A stretch of 64,000 bases of DNA from Candidatus Nitrosopumilus sp. (GTDB taxonomy: Archaea; Thermoproteota; Nitrososphaeria; Nitrososphaerales; Nitrosopumilaceae): assembly GCA_003331425.1 (NCBI GenBank), contig QOOS01000004.1, forward strand, positions 1-64,000, written 5' to 3'. Numbering within the stretch: position 1 is the stretch's first letter; each line of letters starts with the position of its first letter. Shown one piece after another: positions 36,987 to 44,827 of the stretch. Below the pieces are notes generated by a model that worked only from the letters and a program-made list of their open reading frames with translations, was not told the DNA's origin and did no database searches. A program made the translations under genes and the position numbers.

Positions 36987-37150
36987 TGGCCCCAATCCTC
37001 GCCAACTGTTTGAGCAGGCTTTAGATCAAAACCATCTGAACCTTTTGCTAATTCAAAACTTGCGCCACATTCGGGACATGTTACAATTTCTCCTTCAAGT
37101 GCATCACTTGGTATTGAGATTTCTGCATCACATTCTTCACATTTTGACAT
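36983..37150 (-). CDS. lysW: Amino-group carrier protein LysW, ending in Gln
   Basis: LysW is the small acidic carrier that protects the amino group of lysine (and arginine) precursors. This 55-residue copy has two zinc-binding pairs, CEEC (residues 4-7) and CPEC (about 25-28), then an acidic C-terminus. Characterised LysW ends EDWGE and the gamma-carboxyl of the last Glu bears the substrate. Here the last codons read GAG GAT TGG GGC CAG TGA, that is EDWGQ; I checked the frame from the ATG at 37150 to the stop at 36983. It is followed by lysX with a 4-base overlap and preceded by lysS. Confidence 0.93.
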   Translation of the reverse strand: MSKCEECDAEISIPSDALEGEIVTCPECGASFELAKGSDGFDLKPAQTVGEDWGQ

Positions 37151-37172
37151 AATTGTTATTCATTTCTCCTCT

Positions 37173-38339
37173 TTATTTATCTTCAATAATCTTTTTTTCT
37201 AGTCTATCTTCGAGTGGAATTTCGATTAGATCTCCCATTCTTAGATTTTTTAGTCCAGATGCAACTGCTTTTGCACCTATGTCGTCTTTTTCTAACCCTA
37301 ACAATGACATCAAATAAGCTGCACCTGTTTTTCCTGCTAATTCTCCAAATACTATTCGTCTTCTATTTCCTACAGCTCTTGGTGGGATTGGCTCATATGC
37401 TGCCGGATTTCGGAGAATTGCTGCAAGGTGTGTACCTGCTTTGTGTTTGTATGCAGCTGAACCAACAATTGGTTTTGAATCATAGGGTTTGATTTCTGTA
37501 TAATCTTCAATTAGTTTTGATAAATCCAATAGCATATCTAATCTAAAGTCATTTGGTGATTTGTACAAGTAAGTCAATGCTACTGCTACTTCTGCAAGTG
37601 GTGGAATTCCTGTTCTTTCTCCAATTCCATCAATAGTTGTATGAATTTGATCAACCCCAGCATCACAAGCTGAAAATGCATTTGCAACAGCAAATCCTAT
37701 ATCATTATGTACATGTGCATCTAATGGTACATCTACTACTTCTCTAACTTTCTTTACAAAGTTAAACATTCCAATTGGACGTAGGATTCCTACTGTATCT
37801 GGTAGACTAATTCTATCTACTCCTGCTTCTTCAATTGCTTTACAAACTTTAAGTAAAAATTCTGGTTCTGCTCTACTACCATCTTCCACTGTAAATCTAA
37901 TTTTTAATCCATGTGATTTTGCATATTCTACAGTTTCTACAGCTCTTTCTAATGCTTCCTCTCTTGATATTCGAAGTTTATCTTTTAGATGTATGTCGGA
38001 TATTCCCAAATATGCTGCACACCATTTTGCATCACAATCTAATGAAATATCTATGTCTTGTTTAAGTGCACGACCATGTGAAACTATGTCTGCTGTTAAT
38101 CCTTGTTTGATAATTGTTTTAGTTGCTTCTTGATGATCTTTTGATACTACTGGAGAAATTTCAATTTGATCAACTCCAAAATAATCTAACATCCATGCAA
38201 TCTGAATTCTTTGTTTATTTGTAAACGAAACACCTGGGTGCTGTTCACCTTCTCTTAAAGTACTGTCTAACACTCTAATTTTTTTCGGATTTTTTTCATA
38301 TGCATTATAGATATTTGCATAGTGATTCGGATCTTTCAT
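37173..38339 (-). CDS. lysS: Homocitrate synthase (2-isopropylmalate synthase family)
   Basis: It condenses 2-oxoglutarate and acetyl-CoA to homocitrate, the first step of the aminoadipate route to lysine. The 388-residue protein has a catalytic TIM barrel with LDSTLREGEQHPGVSF (residues about 24-39), the metal ligands HVHNDIG and an IHTTIDGIGERTG segment, then the linker region; the C-terminal LeuA regulatory domain is absent. Its place at the head of lysW-lysX-lysK points to homocitrate rather than isopropylmalate. Confidence 0.9.
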   Translation of the reverse strand: MKDPNHYANIYNAYEKNPKKIRVLDSTLREGEQHPGVSFTNKQRIQIAWMLDYFGVDQIEISPVVSKDHQEATKTIIKQGLTADIVSHGRALKQDIDISLDCDAKWCAAYLGISDIHLKDKLRISREEALERAVETVEYAKSHGLKIRFTVEDGSRAEPEFLLKVCKAIEEAGVDRISLPDTVGILRPIGMFNFVKKVREVVDVPLDAHVHNDIGFAVANAFSACDAGVDQIHTTIDGIGERTGIPPLAEVAVALTYLYKSPNDFRLDMLLDLSKLIEDYTEIKPYDSKPIVGSAAYKHKAGTHLAAILRNPAAYEPIPPRAVGNRRRIVFGELAGKTGAAYLMSLLGLEKDDIGAKAVASGLKNLRMGDLIEIPLEDRLEKKIIEDK

Positions 38340-38365
38340 TACTAAATTCGTTGAACAAAATTGAT

Positions 38366-38374
38366 GATATAAAC
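38366..38374 (-). promoter_or_regulatory. TATA box of the lysS operon
   Basis: On the minus strand the sequence gtttatatc lies about 30 bases before the lysS ATG at 38339. The rest of the 116-base gap to the lrp gene is AT-rich and shows nothing else clear. Confidence 0.5.
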
Positions 38375-38455
38375 ATATTCGTACTATTTTCGTTGGAAAT
38401 ATTTTTAATTGATCCTAAATTAGTTTTGAATTAAATTTTTGAAACGAAACTCGTT

Positions 38456-38875
38456 TTACGCAACTTTTCTTAAAATTATCACAGTATTGGTGTCTACTAC
38501 TCCAGAAATTTTTCTTAAGGCGTCAATACTGTTATTAATTTCTGCAATACTTGAACCACTCATGATTGTTGTAATATCGTATTGTCCTGTTATTTCATAA
38601 ACTGTTTTTACTCCATCTAGTTTGGCAAGCTTTGCTGAAACTTTTGACGTATCTGTAGCCGAATCAACTGATACTAAAACAATTGCACTCGTAACATTGT
38701 CTTCTCCGATTTCAATTGTGAATTTACTGATTGTTTTACTATCTACTAAATTTTTAACTCTTCGTCTAACTGCTGATTCTGAAAGTTTAAGTTTTTTACC
38801 AATATCTACAAATGATTCTCTAGAATCTTCTTTTAGATATCCTATAATTTTTTCATCAATTTTATCCTTATACAT
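38456..38875 (-). CDS. Lrp/AsnC-family transcription regulator
   Basis: A 139-residue regulator with an N-terminal helix-turn-helix (IGKKLKLSESAVRRRVKNL, residues about 27-45) and a C-terminal ligand-binding RAM domain (about residues 65-135, ending VDTNTVIILRK). It overlaps the lysJ 3' end by 8 bases and closes the lysY-lysZ-lysJ operon. By analogy with Sulfolobus LysM, which responds to lysine and controls lys genes, it probably regulates lysine synthesis; that is inferred from context. Confidence 0.88.
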   Translation of the reverse strand: MYKDKIDEKIIGYLKEDSRESFVDIGKKLKLSESAVRRRVKNLVDSKTISKFTIEIGEDNVTSAIVLVSVDSATDTSKVSAKLAKLDGVKTVYEITGQYDITTIMSGSSIAEINNSIDALRKISGVVDTNTVIILRKVA

Positions 38876-40049
38876 TCCTCTTTTCTTCCTCTTTTGTTAT
38901 TACAACATCTAAAGCATGTAAAACTTTTGTTACATCCTCTTCTTTAATTACTAAAGGTGGTAATATTCTAAGAATATTTCTTCCTGAATACAACATTAAA
39001 ACACCTTCATCAATTAATCCCATCAAAATATCTTTAACTTCAAATTTCATTTCAATTCCTATCATTAGTCCTTTTCCTCTAATTTCTCTAATCATTGTAT
39101 GTTTTTCTTTTAATTTTTCTAATCCTTCTCTGAAAATTTCTCCCATCTTTTTAGAATTTTCAATTAGGCCATCTTCTGTTAATGATGTAAGTGCTGCAAT
39201 TCCTGCTGCACAAGATATTGGATTTCCTCCAAATGTTGATGAATGTTCACCCTTACTTATTGCAGCTAAAATACCTGGTTTAACTAATGTGGCACCCATT
39301 GGTACTCCCCCTGCAATTCCTTTTGCAAGACATAAGATGTCTGGTACTGTATTCCAATGTTCTCCTGCCCATAATCGTCCTGTTCTTCCTAATCCTGCTT
39401 GAATTTCGTCAAAAACTAATAGAATTCCTTTTTCATCACATAGTTTTCTAACTTCCTGTAAGAATCCATCTGGTGCAACAACTATTCCACTTTCTCCTTG
39501 AATTGGTTCTAAAATAATAAATGCTGTATCTTCATCAATTACTGAACGCAATGAATCCATATCTCCAAATGATGCAAAAGAAACTTTTTCAACTAATGGT
39601 GCAAATGCTTTTCTATATTTTGGATTAAATGTTAATGATAATGCTCCAAATGATTTTCCATGATATGATCCTTTCATTGCAACCATTCCTTTCTTTCCGG
39701 TAAACTTTCTTGCAAATTTCATTGCAGCTTCAACTGCCTCTGCACCACTGTTGTTAAGATGTACTTGTGTTAATCCTTCTGGAGCCATTTCAATAAGTTT
39801 TTTCAAAAATCCTTCCCGTGTTTTATTATATAATGAACTATGTACCGTAATTATTTTGTCTACTTGTTCTTTAATTGCATTATTGACTCTTTGATTTTGA
39901 TGTCCAACTAATGCTACACCATATCCTCCCATACAATCAATGTATTCCTTTCCTTCTGTATCCCATACATGTGCATCAACACCTTTTTCAATTGTAACTG
40001 GAAATCTCTGATAGAGATTACCCATATGTTGATCTTCACTCATGTTCAA
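38868..40049 (-). CDS. lysJ: [LysW]-aminoadipate semialdehyde/[LysW]-glutamate semialdehyde transaminase
   Basis: LysJ is a class III pyridoxal-phosphate aminotransferase that converts LysW-bound semialdehydes to LysW-lysine or LysW-ornithine. The 393-residue protein has NNSGAEAVEAAMK (about residues 99-111), the PLP-contacting FDEIQAGLGRTG (about 208-219) and the Schiff-base Lys in LCLAKGIAGGVPMG. It resembles acetylornithine aminotransferase, but the LysW operon and lack of other lys transaminase genes favour LysJ. It overlaps lysZ by 14 bases. Confidence 0.92.
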   Translation of the reverse strand: MNMSEDQHMGNLYQRFPVTIEKGVDAHVWDTEGKEYIDCMGGYGVALVGHQNQRVNNAIKEQVDKIITVHSSLYNKTREGFLKKLIEMAPEGLTQVHLNNSGAEAVEAAMKFARKFTGKKGMVAMKGSYHGKSFGALSLTFNPKYRKAFAPLVEKVSFASFGDMDSLRSVIDEDTAFIILEPIQGESGIVVAPDGFLQEVRKLCDEKGILLVFDEIQAGLGRTGRLWAGEHWNTVPDILCLAKGIAGGVPMGATLVKPGILAAISKGEHSSTFGGNPISCAAGIAALTSLTEDGLIENSKKMGEIFREGLEKLKEKHTMIREIRGKGLMIGIEMKFEVKDILMGLIDEGVLMLYSGRNILRILPPLVIKEEDVTKVLHALDVVITKEEEKRNV

Positions 40050-40839
40050 TCACCGTACAATTATCATGTGCAATAGCTGTAGAAATAGGATTCTCTTTTT
40101 GACCATTTGCAATAAAAGCTTGCTTTACTCCCATATCTAGTGCTTCAGTTGAAGCTAAAATCTTTTTTTCCATACCTGGACCTATTTTCGGTCTGATTTC
40201 TTTTGCTTCTGCTAATGTTAATTTTGAAACAACTTTGTCATCCATTAAAAGTCCATCCACATTTGTAATGAATAATACTTTGTCACTTTTTACACTACCT
40301 GCAACATAAGCTGCAGCCCTGTCACCATCGATATTGAGAAATTCTGCTTCTTCACTAATTGCAATTGGAGAAATTACTGGTGTTAGTCCTTTTTCTAATA
40401 ATGATTTGATAAATTCTGAATTTACATTTGTAATTTTACCTGTATATCCACCATCAATTGCTTGTTTTCTGCCTTTTTCATTGACTATGAGAAGTTTCTT
40501 TTTTCGGTCTGCTTCAATGACTTTTGCGTCAACTCCTGATAATCCTATTGCATTAATTCCATTTTTTTGAAGCATTTGAACAATTGTTTTGTTTATTCGA
40601 CCTGACATGACCATTGTAAAAATTTCGGCAGTTTCTTTATCTGTATATCTACTTTTAATTCCACTTGGTGATGTTACGAATTTTGGTTCTTTTCCTAATT
40701 GTTTGCATACTTTTGTAACTTCTTTACCTCCACCATGAACAATTATGATGCCTTCTGTTTCTGCAATTTTTTTAATATCTGAAATTGTTGATTGATGTAA
40801 ATCATCCACTACGCTTCCACCGATTTTGATTGTAATCAT
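40036..40839 (-). CDS. lysZ: [LysW]-aminoadipate/[LysW]-glutamate kinase
   Basis: LysZ phosphorylates the side-chain carboxyl of LysW-bound aminoadipate or glutamate. The 267-residue amino acid kinase has ITIKIGGSVV at the start, IIVHGGGKEV (about residues 32-41), INAIGLSGVDA, and the C-terminal nucleotide site VDGLLMDDK. It resembles N-acetylglutamate kinase, as expected for LysZ. The start is 3 bases past the lysY stop, and it overlaps lysJ. Confidence 0.93.
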   Translation of the reverse strand: MITIKIGGSVVDDLHQSTISDIKKIAETEGIIIVHGGGKEVTKVCKQLGKEPKFVTSPSGIKSRYTDKETAEIFTMVMSGRINKTIVQMLQKNGINAIGLSGVDAKVIEADRKKKLLIVNEKGRKQAIDGGYTGKITNVNSEFIKSLLEKGLTPVISPIAISEEAEFLNIDGDRAAAYVAGSVKSDKVLFITNVDGLLMDDKVVSKLTLAEAKEIRPKIGPGMEKKILASTEALDMGVKQAFIANGQKENPISTAIAHDNCTVIEHE

Positions 40840-40841
40840 TT

Positions 40842-41888
40842 CTAAACCGGAGTTAATGGAGTATATCTTAGTCCGCTCATTTCATCAAAACCACACATAA
40901 CATTCATGTTTTGAATTGCAGAACCTGCAGCACCTTTCATTAAATTATCAGATGCCGATAATGCAATTAATCTATTATTATCTTCATCAAAATCAAATCC
41001 AATATCACAAAAGTTTGAACCTACTAAGAATTTTGGATCTGGGAATTTGTAAAGTCCTTTTTTATCTCTAATTAATCTGATAAATTTTTCATCACCATAT
41101 GCTTCACGATATATTTTCCATAATTCTTTTTGTTCCATATCTTTTTTCAAAAATGTGTGATTTGTACATAAAATTCCTCTAACCACATCTACTGCATGTG
41201 GACTCATTGATACTTTGATTTTACTTCCTGCAATTTCACTAAGCTCTTGTTCAATTTCACCTGTGTGTCTATGTTTTGCTGGTTTGTATGGTCTGATTAC
41301 TCCTGCACGCATTGCATGTGCTGTTCCTGAACCAGAACCTGCACCAGATGATCCAATTTTTGAATCTACAATTATGTGGTCTGTATCTATAAGGTCATTT
41401 TTAATTAATGGTGCAAGTGCTAGTGTTGATGTTACTGCCATACATCCTGGACAAGAAACAAGTTGTGCTTTTTTAATTTCTTCTCTATGTAATTCTGGAA
41501 CGCCAAAAACAGATTTTGGTAAATAATCAGGATGTGGATGTGTCCAACCATACCATTTGTCATATGCTTCTTGATTGTGCAATCTATAATCGGCACTTAA
41601 GTCAATAATCTTGATTCCTCTATCGTACAATGCTTTTACAATTTCTGTTGCAGTTCCATGAGGTACTGCTGTGAATACTACATCACAATTATCAGTTAAT
41701 TTATCGTAATCTAATTCTGAAAAGGTTAGATCTGTAAATCCCTTCAAACTAGGTTGAACTCTATGTAGATATTCACCAACATGTTGTCTTGAAGTTACTG
41801 TAGTGATCTCAACCTCAGGGTGGTTGACAAGCAGACGAAGTGTTTCGCCACCTACATATCCTGATGCACCTACTACTCCTACTTTCAT
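40842..41888 (-). CDS. lysY: [LysW]-aminoadipate/glutamate phosphate reductase
   Basis: LysY reduces the LysW-bound acyl phosphate to the semialdehyde with NADPH. The 348-residue protein opens KVGVVGASGYVGGETLRLL (Rossmann), has the catalytic Cys in VSCPGCMAVTS (about residue 149), and SSGAGSGSG. It resembles N-acetyl-gamma-glutamyl-phosphate reductase (ArgC). ATG at 41888 is preferred to upstream starts at 41900 or 41903 because the Rossmann motif follows it directly and a TATA-like ataaatta lies about 26 bases upstream. First gene of the lysYZJ-lrp operon. Confidence 0.93.
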   Translation of the reverse strand: MKVGVVGASGYVGGETLRLLVNHPEVEITTVTSRQHVGEYLHRVQPSLKGFTDLTFSELDYDKLTDNCDVVFTAVPHGTATEIVKALYDRGIKIIDLSADYRLHNQEAYDKWYGWTHPHPDYLPKSVFGVPELHREEIKKAQLVSCPGCMAVTSTLALAPLIKNDLIDTDHIIVDSKIGSSGAGSGSGTAHAMRAGVIRPYKPAKHRHTGEIEQELSEIAGSKIKVSMSPHAVDVVRGILCTNHTFLKKDMEQKELWKIYREAYGDEKFIRLIRDKKGLYKFPDPKFLVGSNFCDIGFDFDEDNNRLIALSASDNLMKGAAGSAIQNMNVMCGFDEMSGLRYTPLTPV

Positions 41889-42049
41889 GATAAATCTCAT
41901 CAAAAGGAGTATAATTTATCTTGTTATATTGAACCTTGATTGTTGACTTTTTTTATTTAAACAGAGGTTATATGGGAAAAGCTTGATACACATTCGTAAA
42001 ATTTCTATTTTTAAAATAAATTTATAGGAAGTCTGACAAATAATCCCTT

Positions 42050-42994
42050 ATGGTTGAGATAGGTCGTCCTGTGAAAGATATTGAAATTGATTCAAATACT
42101 TCAATTGAAAAAATCTTTGAAGAATTATCACAATCTGGTGGATTTGAATCTGTGAATCTTTCAGATGGATTAGATATTTTAACTAAAATGATTTCTGATG
42201 AAAAATGTTTGAAATTTGTTTCATTCGTAGGTGCAGTTGTTTCAACTGGATTGAGAGGAATAATAAAAGATATGATCAAAAACAAATGGTTTGATGTAGC
42301 AATTACAACATGTGGTGCATTAGATCATGATATTGCAAAACATTTCTCAAATTATCATGAGGGTTCATTCACAATGGATGATAATGAATTGGCTGATCAA
42401 AATATTCATCGATTAGGAAATGTATTAGTTCCAATGGATAATTATGGACCACTCATTGAAGAAAAAATGCAATCATTTCTTGAAGAAGAATACAAAAATG
42501 GCGTAAAAGAAATGTCCACTGCAGAAATTTGTAAAATGATTGGAAAACATATGGGTGAAGATTCTTTTCTTTACTGGGCATACAAAAATGACATTAGTGT
42601 AGTAGTACCTGGAATCATGGATGGTGCAGTTGGAAGTCAAATCTGGATGTTTACACAAAATCATAGTGATTTTAAATTAAATTTAGTTGGAGATGCAAAT
42701 TTACTTTCAGGTTATATTTTCAAAGCAGAAAAATCAGGAGCTTTTATGATTGGTGGTGGAATTTCAAAACATCATACTTTATGGTGGAATCAATATAGAG
42801 AAGGATTAGATTATGCATTTTACATTACAACAGCTCAAGAATTTGATGGAAGTCTAAGTGGAGCATTAGTAAGAGAAGCAATTTCATGGGGAAAAGTAAC
42901 AAAAATTGCACGTCAAGCAACATTACATGCAGAGGTAACAACAATTTTACCTTTCATTTATTCTGCATTATTGTCAAAATTAAAAAAGAGTTAG
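42050..42994 (+). CDS. dys: Deoxyhypusine synthase
   Basis: This enzyme transfers an aminobutyl group from spermidine to a Lys in aIF5A, the first step of hypusine formation. The 314-residue protein has the NAD-binding region (FVGAVVSTGLRGIIKDM), the TTCGALDHDIAKH helix and the active-site Lys240 in GGGISKHHTLWWN. The ATG is about 28 bases after a TATA-like ataaattta at 42017-42025. The 161-base divergent gap to lysY holds both promoters. Confidence 0.94.
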   Translation: MVEIGRPVKDIEIDSNTSIEKIFEELSQSGGFESVNLSDGLDILTKMISDEKCLKFVSFVGAVVSTGLRGIIKDMIKNKWFDVAITTCGALDHDIAKHFSNYHEGSFTMDDNELADQNIHRLGNVLVPMDNYGPLIEEKMQSFLEEEYKNGVKEMSTAEICKMIGKHMGEDSFLYWAYKNDISVVVPGIMDGAVGSQIWMFTQNHSDFKLNLVGDANLLSGYIFKAEKSGAFMIGGGISKHHTLWWNQYREGLDYAFYITTAQEFDGSLSGALVREAISWGKVTKIARQATLHAEVTTILPFIYSALLSKLKKS

Positions 42995-43083
42995 CAATTT
43001 TTAACATTTTTTATTCTTGTATTTTTAAATATTGATACTATTTTTTTTACTGCAACTTTTTATTCTTACCTTTGAAAATAATT

Positions 43084-43443
43084 ATGATTGTTATGTTGCC
43101 TAAAACTATCTTCACTTCTATTATCTTGTTTGTGATTGCTGGATTGTTAGAAATTGGTGGTGGTTATCTTGTTTGGCTATGGTTAAGAAATGATTTTAGT
43201 TGGATGCTGGGTGCATTAGGTGGATTTGTCTTATTTCTTTATGGTGTAGTTCCAACATTTCAAAAAACTCATTTTCATAGAATCTACGCTGCTTATGGTG
43301 GTGTCTTTATTGTGATGTCTGTTTTTTGGGGATGGTTCATAGATGGAGTTGTTCCTGACATATATGAGATAATTGGAGCAACAATTGCAGTAATTGGAAT
43401 TTTAATAATTTTCTATATCCCTAGAAAAGGAGAAAAAATTTGA
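43084..43443 (+). CDS. UPF0060/YnfA-like small membrane protein, first of a tandem pair
   Basis: A 119-residue protein with four transmembrane helices and the YnfA signatures LLEIGGGYLVWLWLR and RIYAAYGGVFI. YnfA belongs to the small multidrug resistance fold and dimerises. ATG at 43084 is chosen among several close starts (TTG at 43072, ATG at 43093). The second copy starts within the stop codon of this one, so the two are made together and may form a heterodimer. Confidence 0.88.
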   Translation: MIVMLPKTIFTSIILFVIAGLLEIGGGYLVWLWLRNDFSWMLGALGGFVLFLYGVVPTFQKTHFHRIYAAYGGVFIVMSVFWGWFIDGVVPDIYEIIGATIAVIGILIIFYIPRKGEKI

Positions 43444-43769
43444 TAGACACAATAAGTTCATTGGGGCTTTTCTTTTTTGCAGCATTGTTAGAAATTGCTG
43501 GTGGTTATTTAATTTGGAGATGGTTGAAAAATCATCAAGGAAAGATTCTTGGATTAGTTGGAGGATTGATCTTATTTTCATATGGTATTATCATGACTTT
43601 CCAGCCTGAAAATTTTGGAAAAGTGTACGCTGCTTATGGTGGATTTTTTGTTGTATCTTCTTTATTGTGGGGGTATTGGATAGATAAGAAAAAACCAGAT
43701 AAATTTGAAATTATTGGTTCTATTGTAGTTTTGATTGGTGTTGCAGTAATGTTTTATTTTCCTAGATGA
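43440..43769 (+). CDS. UPF0060/YnfA-like small membrane protein, second of a tandem pair
   Basis: A 109-residue paralogue of the preceding protein, with four transmembrane helices, LLEIAGGYLIWRWLK and KVYAAYGGFFV. It starts with TTG at 43440, overlapping the previous stop by 4 bases. The two copies differ in loop charge (the first ends RKGEKI, this one has KKKPDK between helices 3 and 4), as expected if each takes one fixed orientation in an antiparallel SMR-like dimer. Substrate unknown. Confidence 0.88.
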   Translation: MIDTISSLGLFFFAALLEIAGGYLIWRWLKNHQGKILGLVGGLILFSYGIIMTFQPENFGKVYAAYGGFFVVSSLLWGYWIDKKKPDKFEIIGSIVVLIGVAVMFYFPR

Positions 43770-43802
43770 ACTTATTTTTTAAAATATTTTTTATATGTTG
43801 AA

Positions 43803-44660
43803 TTATTTTCTAGCATAATCTAAAGCGAATTCAATCATTTCTTTTGGTATGTTTCTTTTAGCAACTTTTGCCAATCCTTTGAATTCAACTGTATTATTAA
43901 CTTCGTGAACTACTATTCCTTTTTCCTCATCTTCCATCATGTCTATTCCTAAAATTCCTCCTCCCATTGCTTTTGATGCTTTAATTGCCATCTCTTCCAT
44001 TTCCTTTGTAATTTCACAAATTTCCGGATCTGCACCTAATGCAATATTTGTTTTAAATCCGCCTGATGACTTTCTATACATTCCTGCAATAGGTTCATCA
44101 CCTATTGTAATTATTCTAATGTCTCTTGGTGGTCTTTTTACAACTTCTTGCAAATAATAAATTCTATCATGTGGGCTATCAGTAATTTCTCTTACTTCCA
44201 CAATTCCATCCATTGTGTCCTTATCTTTAATTGGCATTACTCCTCTTCCCCAACTACCAATTACTGGTTTAATCACTAGAGGGTATCCTACATTCTCTAA
44301 ATTTTCTGAAGCACTTTGACTTGAAAATGAAAAATATGTTTTAGGTGTTGGAATGTTATTTTTTTTCAATAATAATGTCATGAACATTTTATTTCCACAA
44401 ATACTTGCAACATCAAATTTGTTTAATACTGGAATATCTAAAAATTCTAAAGCTGATGTAAAATGAAGGCCTCTAAAATAACTAACACATCTCTCTAATA
44501 CTACATCCCCTAAACCCAAATCTTCTTTTTTAGTATCTGTATTGATCTGTGTAATTTTGGCATCCAGCATTTCTGCGGAATGTCCTAATTCGGCGGCTTC
44601 CTTTTGGAGCATTTTTTCTTCCGTTCTTAAACGGTCAAAAACAATGCTAATTTTTGACAT
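43803..44660 (-). CDS. argX: Glutamate-LysW ligase ArgX (LysX paralogue)
   Basis: A 285-residue ATP-grasp ligase, a paralogue of the LysX at 36144-36986. Shared motifs are LERCVSYFRGLHF, KPVIGSWGRG and KRPPRDIRIITIGD; the C-terminal segment is VHEVNNTVEFKG, where LysX has TTEYKN. It follows argG and a second lysW in one operon, so I assign it the glutamate-specific role that begins ornithine and arginine synthesis, as in Sulfolobus ArgX. The substrate choice rests on context, not on a diagnostic residue I can name. Its ATG shares one base with the lysW2 stop (TAATG). Confidence 0.82.
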   Translation of the reverse strand: MSKISIVFDRLRTEEKMLQKEAAELGHSAEMLDAKITQINTDTKKEDLGLGDVVLERCVSYFRGLHFTSALEFLDIPVLNKFDVASICGNKMFMTLLLKKNNIPTPKTYFSFSSQSASENLENVGYPLVIKPVIGSWGRGVMPIKDKDTMDGIVEVREITDSPHDRIYYLQEVVKRPPRDIRIITIGDEPIAGMYRKSSGGFKTNIALGADPEICEITKEMEEMAIKASKAMGGGILGIDMMEDEEKGIVVHEVNNTVEFKGLAKVAKRNIPKEMIEFALDYARK

Positions 44661-44827
44661 TACTCTCCCCAGTCTTCGCCTACGCTTTCTGCTTCTTTGA
44701 GCTCAATGTTTGATCCTTCTTTTTTAGAAATCTCATAATCAGCTCCACAATCAGCACAAGAGACTATTTCTCCTACTGCGGCATCTTCTGGGATATTGAG
44801 TTTTGCGTCACATTCTGGACAGTTCAT
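44660..44827 (-). CDS. lysW2: Amino-group carrier protein LysW, second copy, ending in Glu
   Basis: A second 55-residue LysW with zinc-binding CPEC (residues 3-6) and CADC, an acidic C-terminal region and the canonical ending GEDWGE, where the last Glu carries the substrate. It lies between argG and argX; its ATG overlaps the argG stop (ATGA). It is therefore probably the carrier used in arginine synthesis, and perhaps also in lysine synthesis if the Gln-ended copy is inactive. Confidence 0.92.
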   Translation of the reverse strand: MNCPECDAKLNIPEDAAVGEIVSCADCGADYEISKKEGSNIELKEAESVGEDWGE

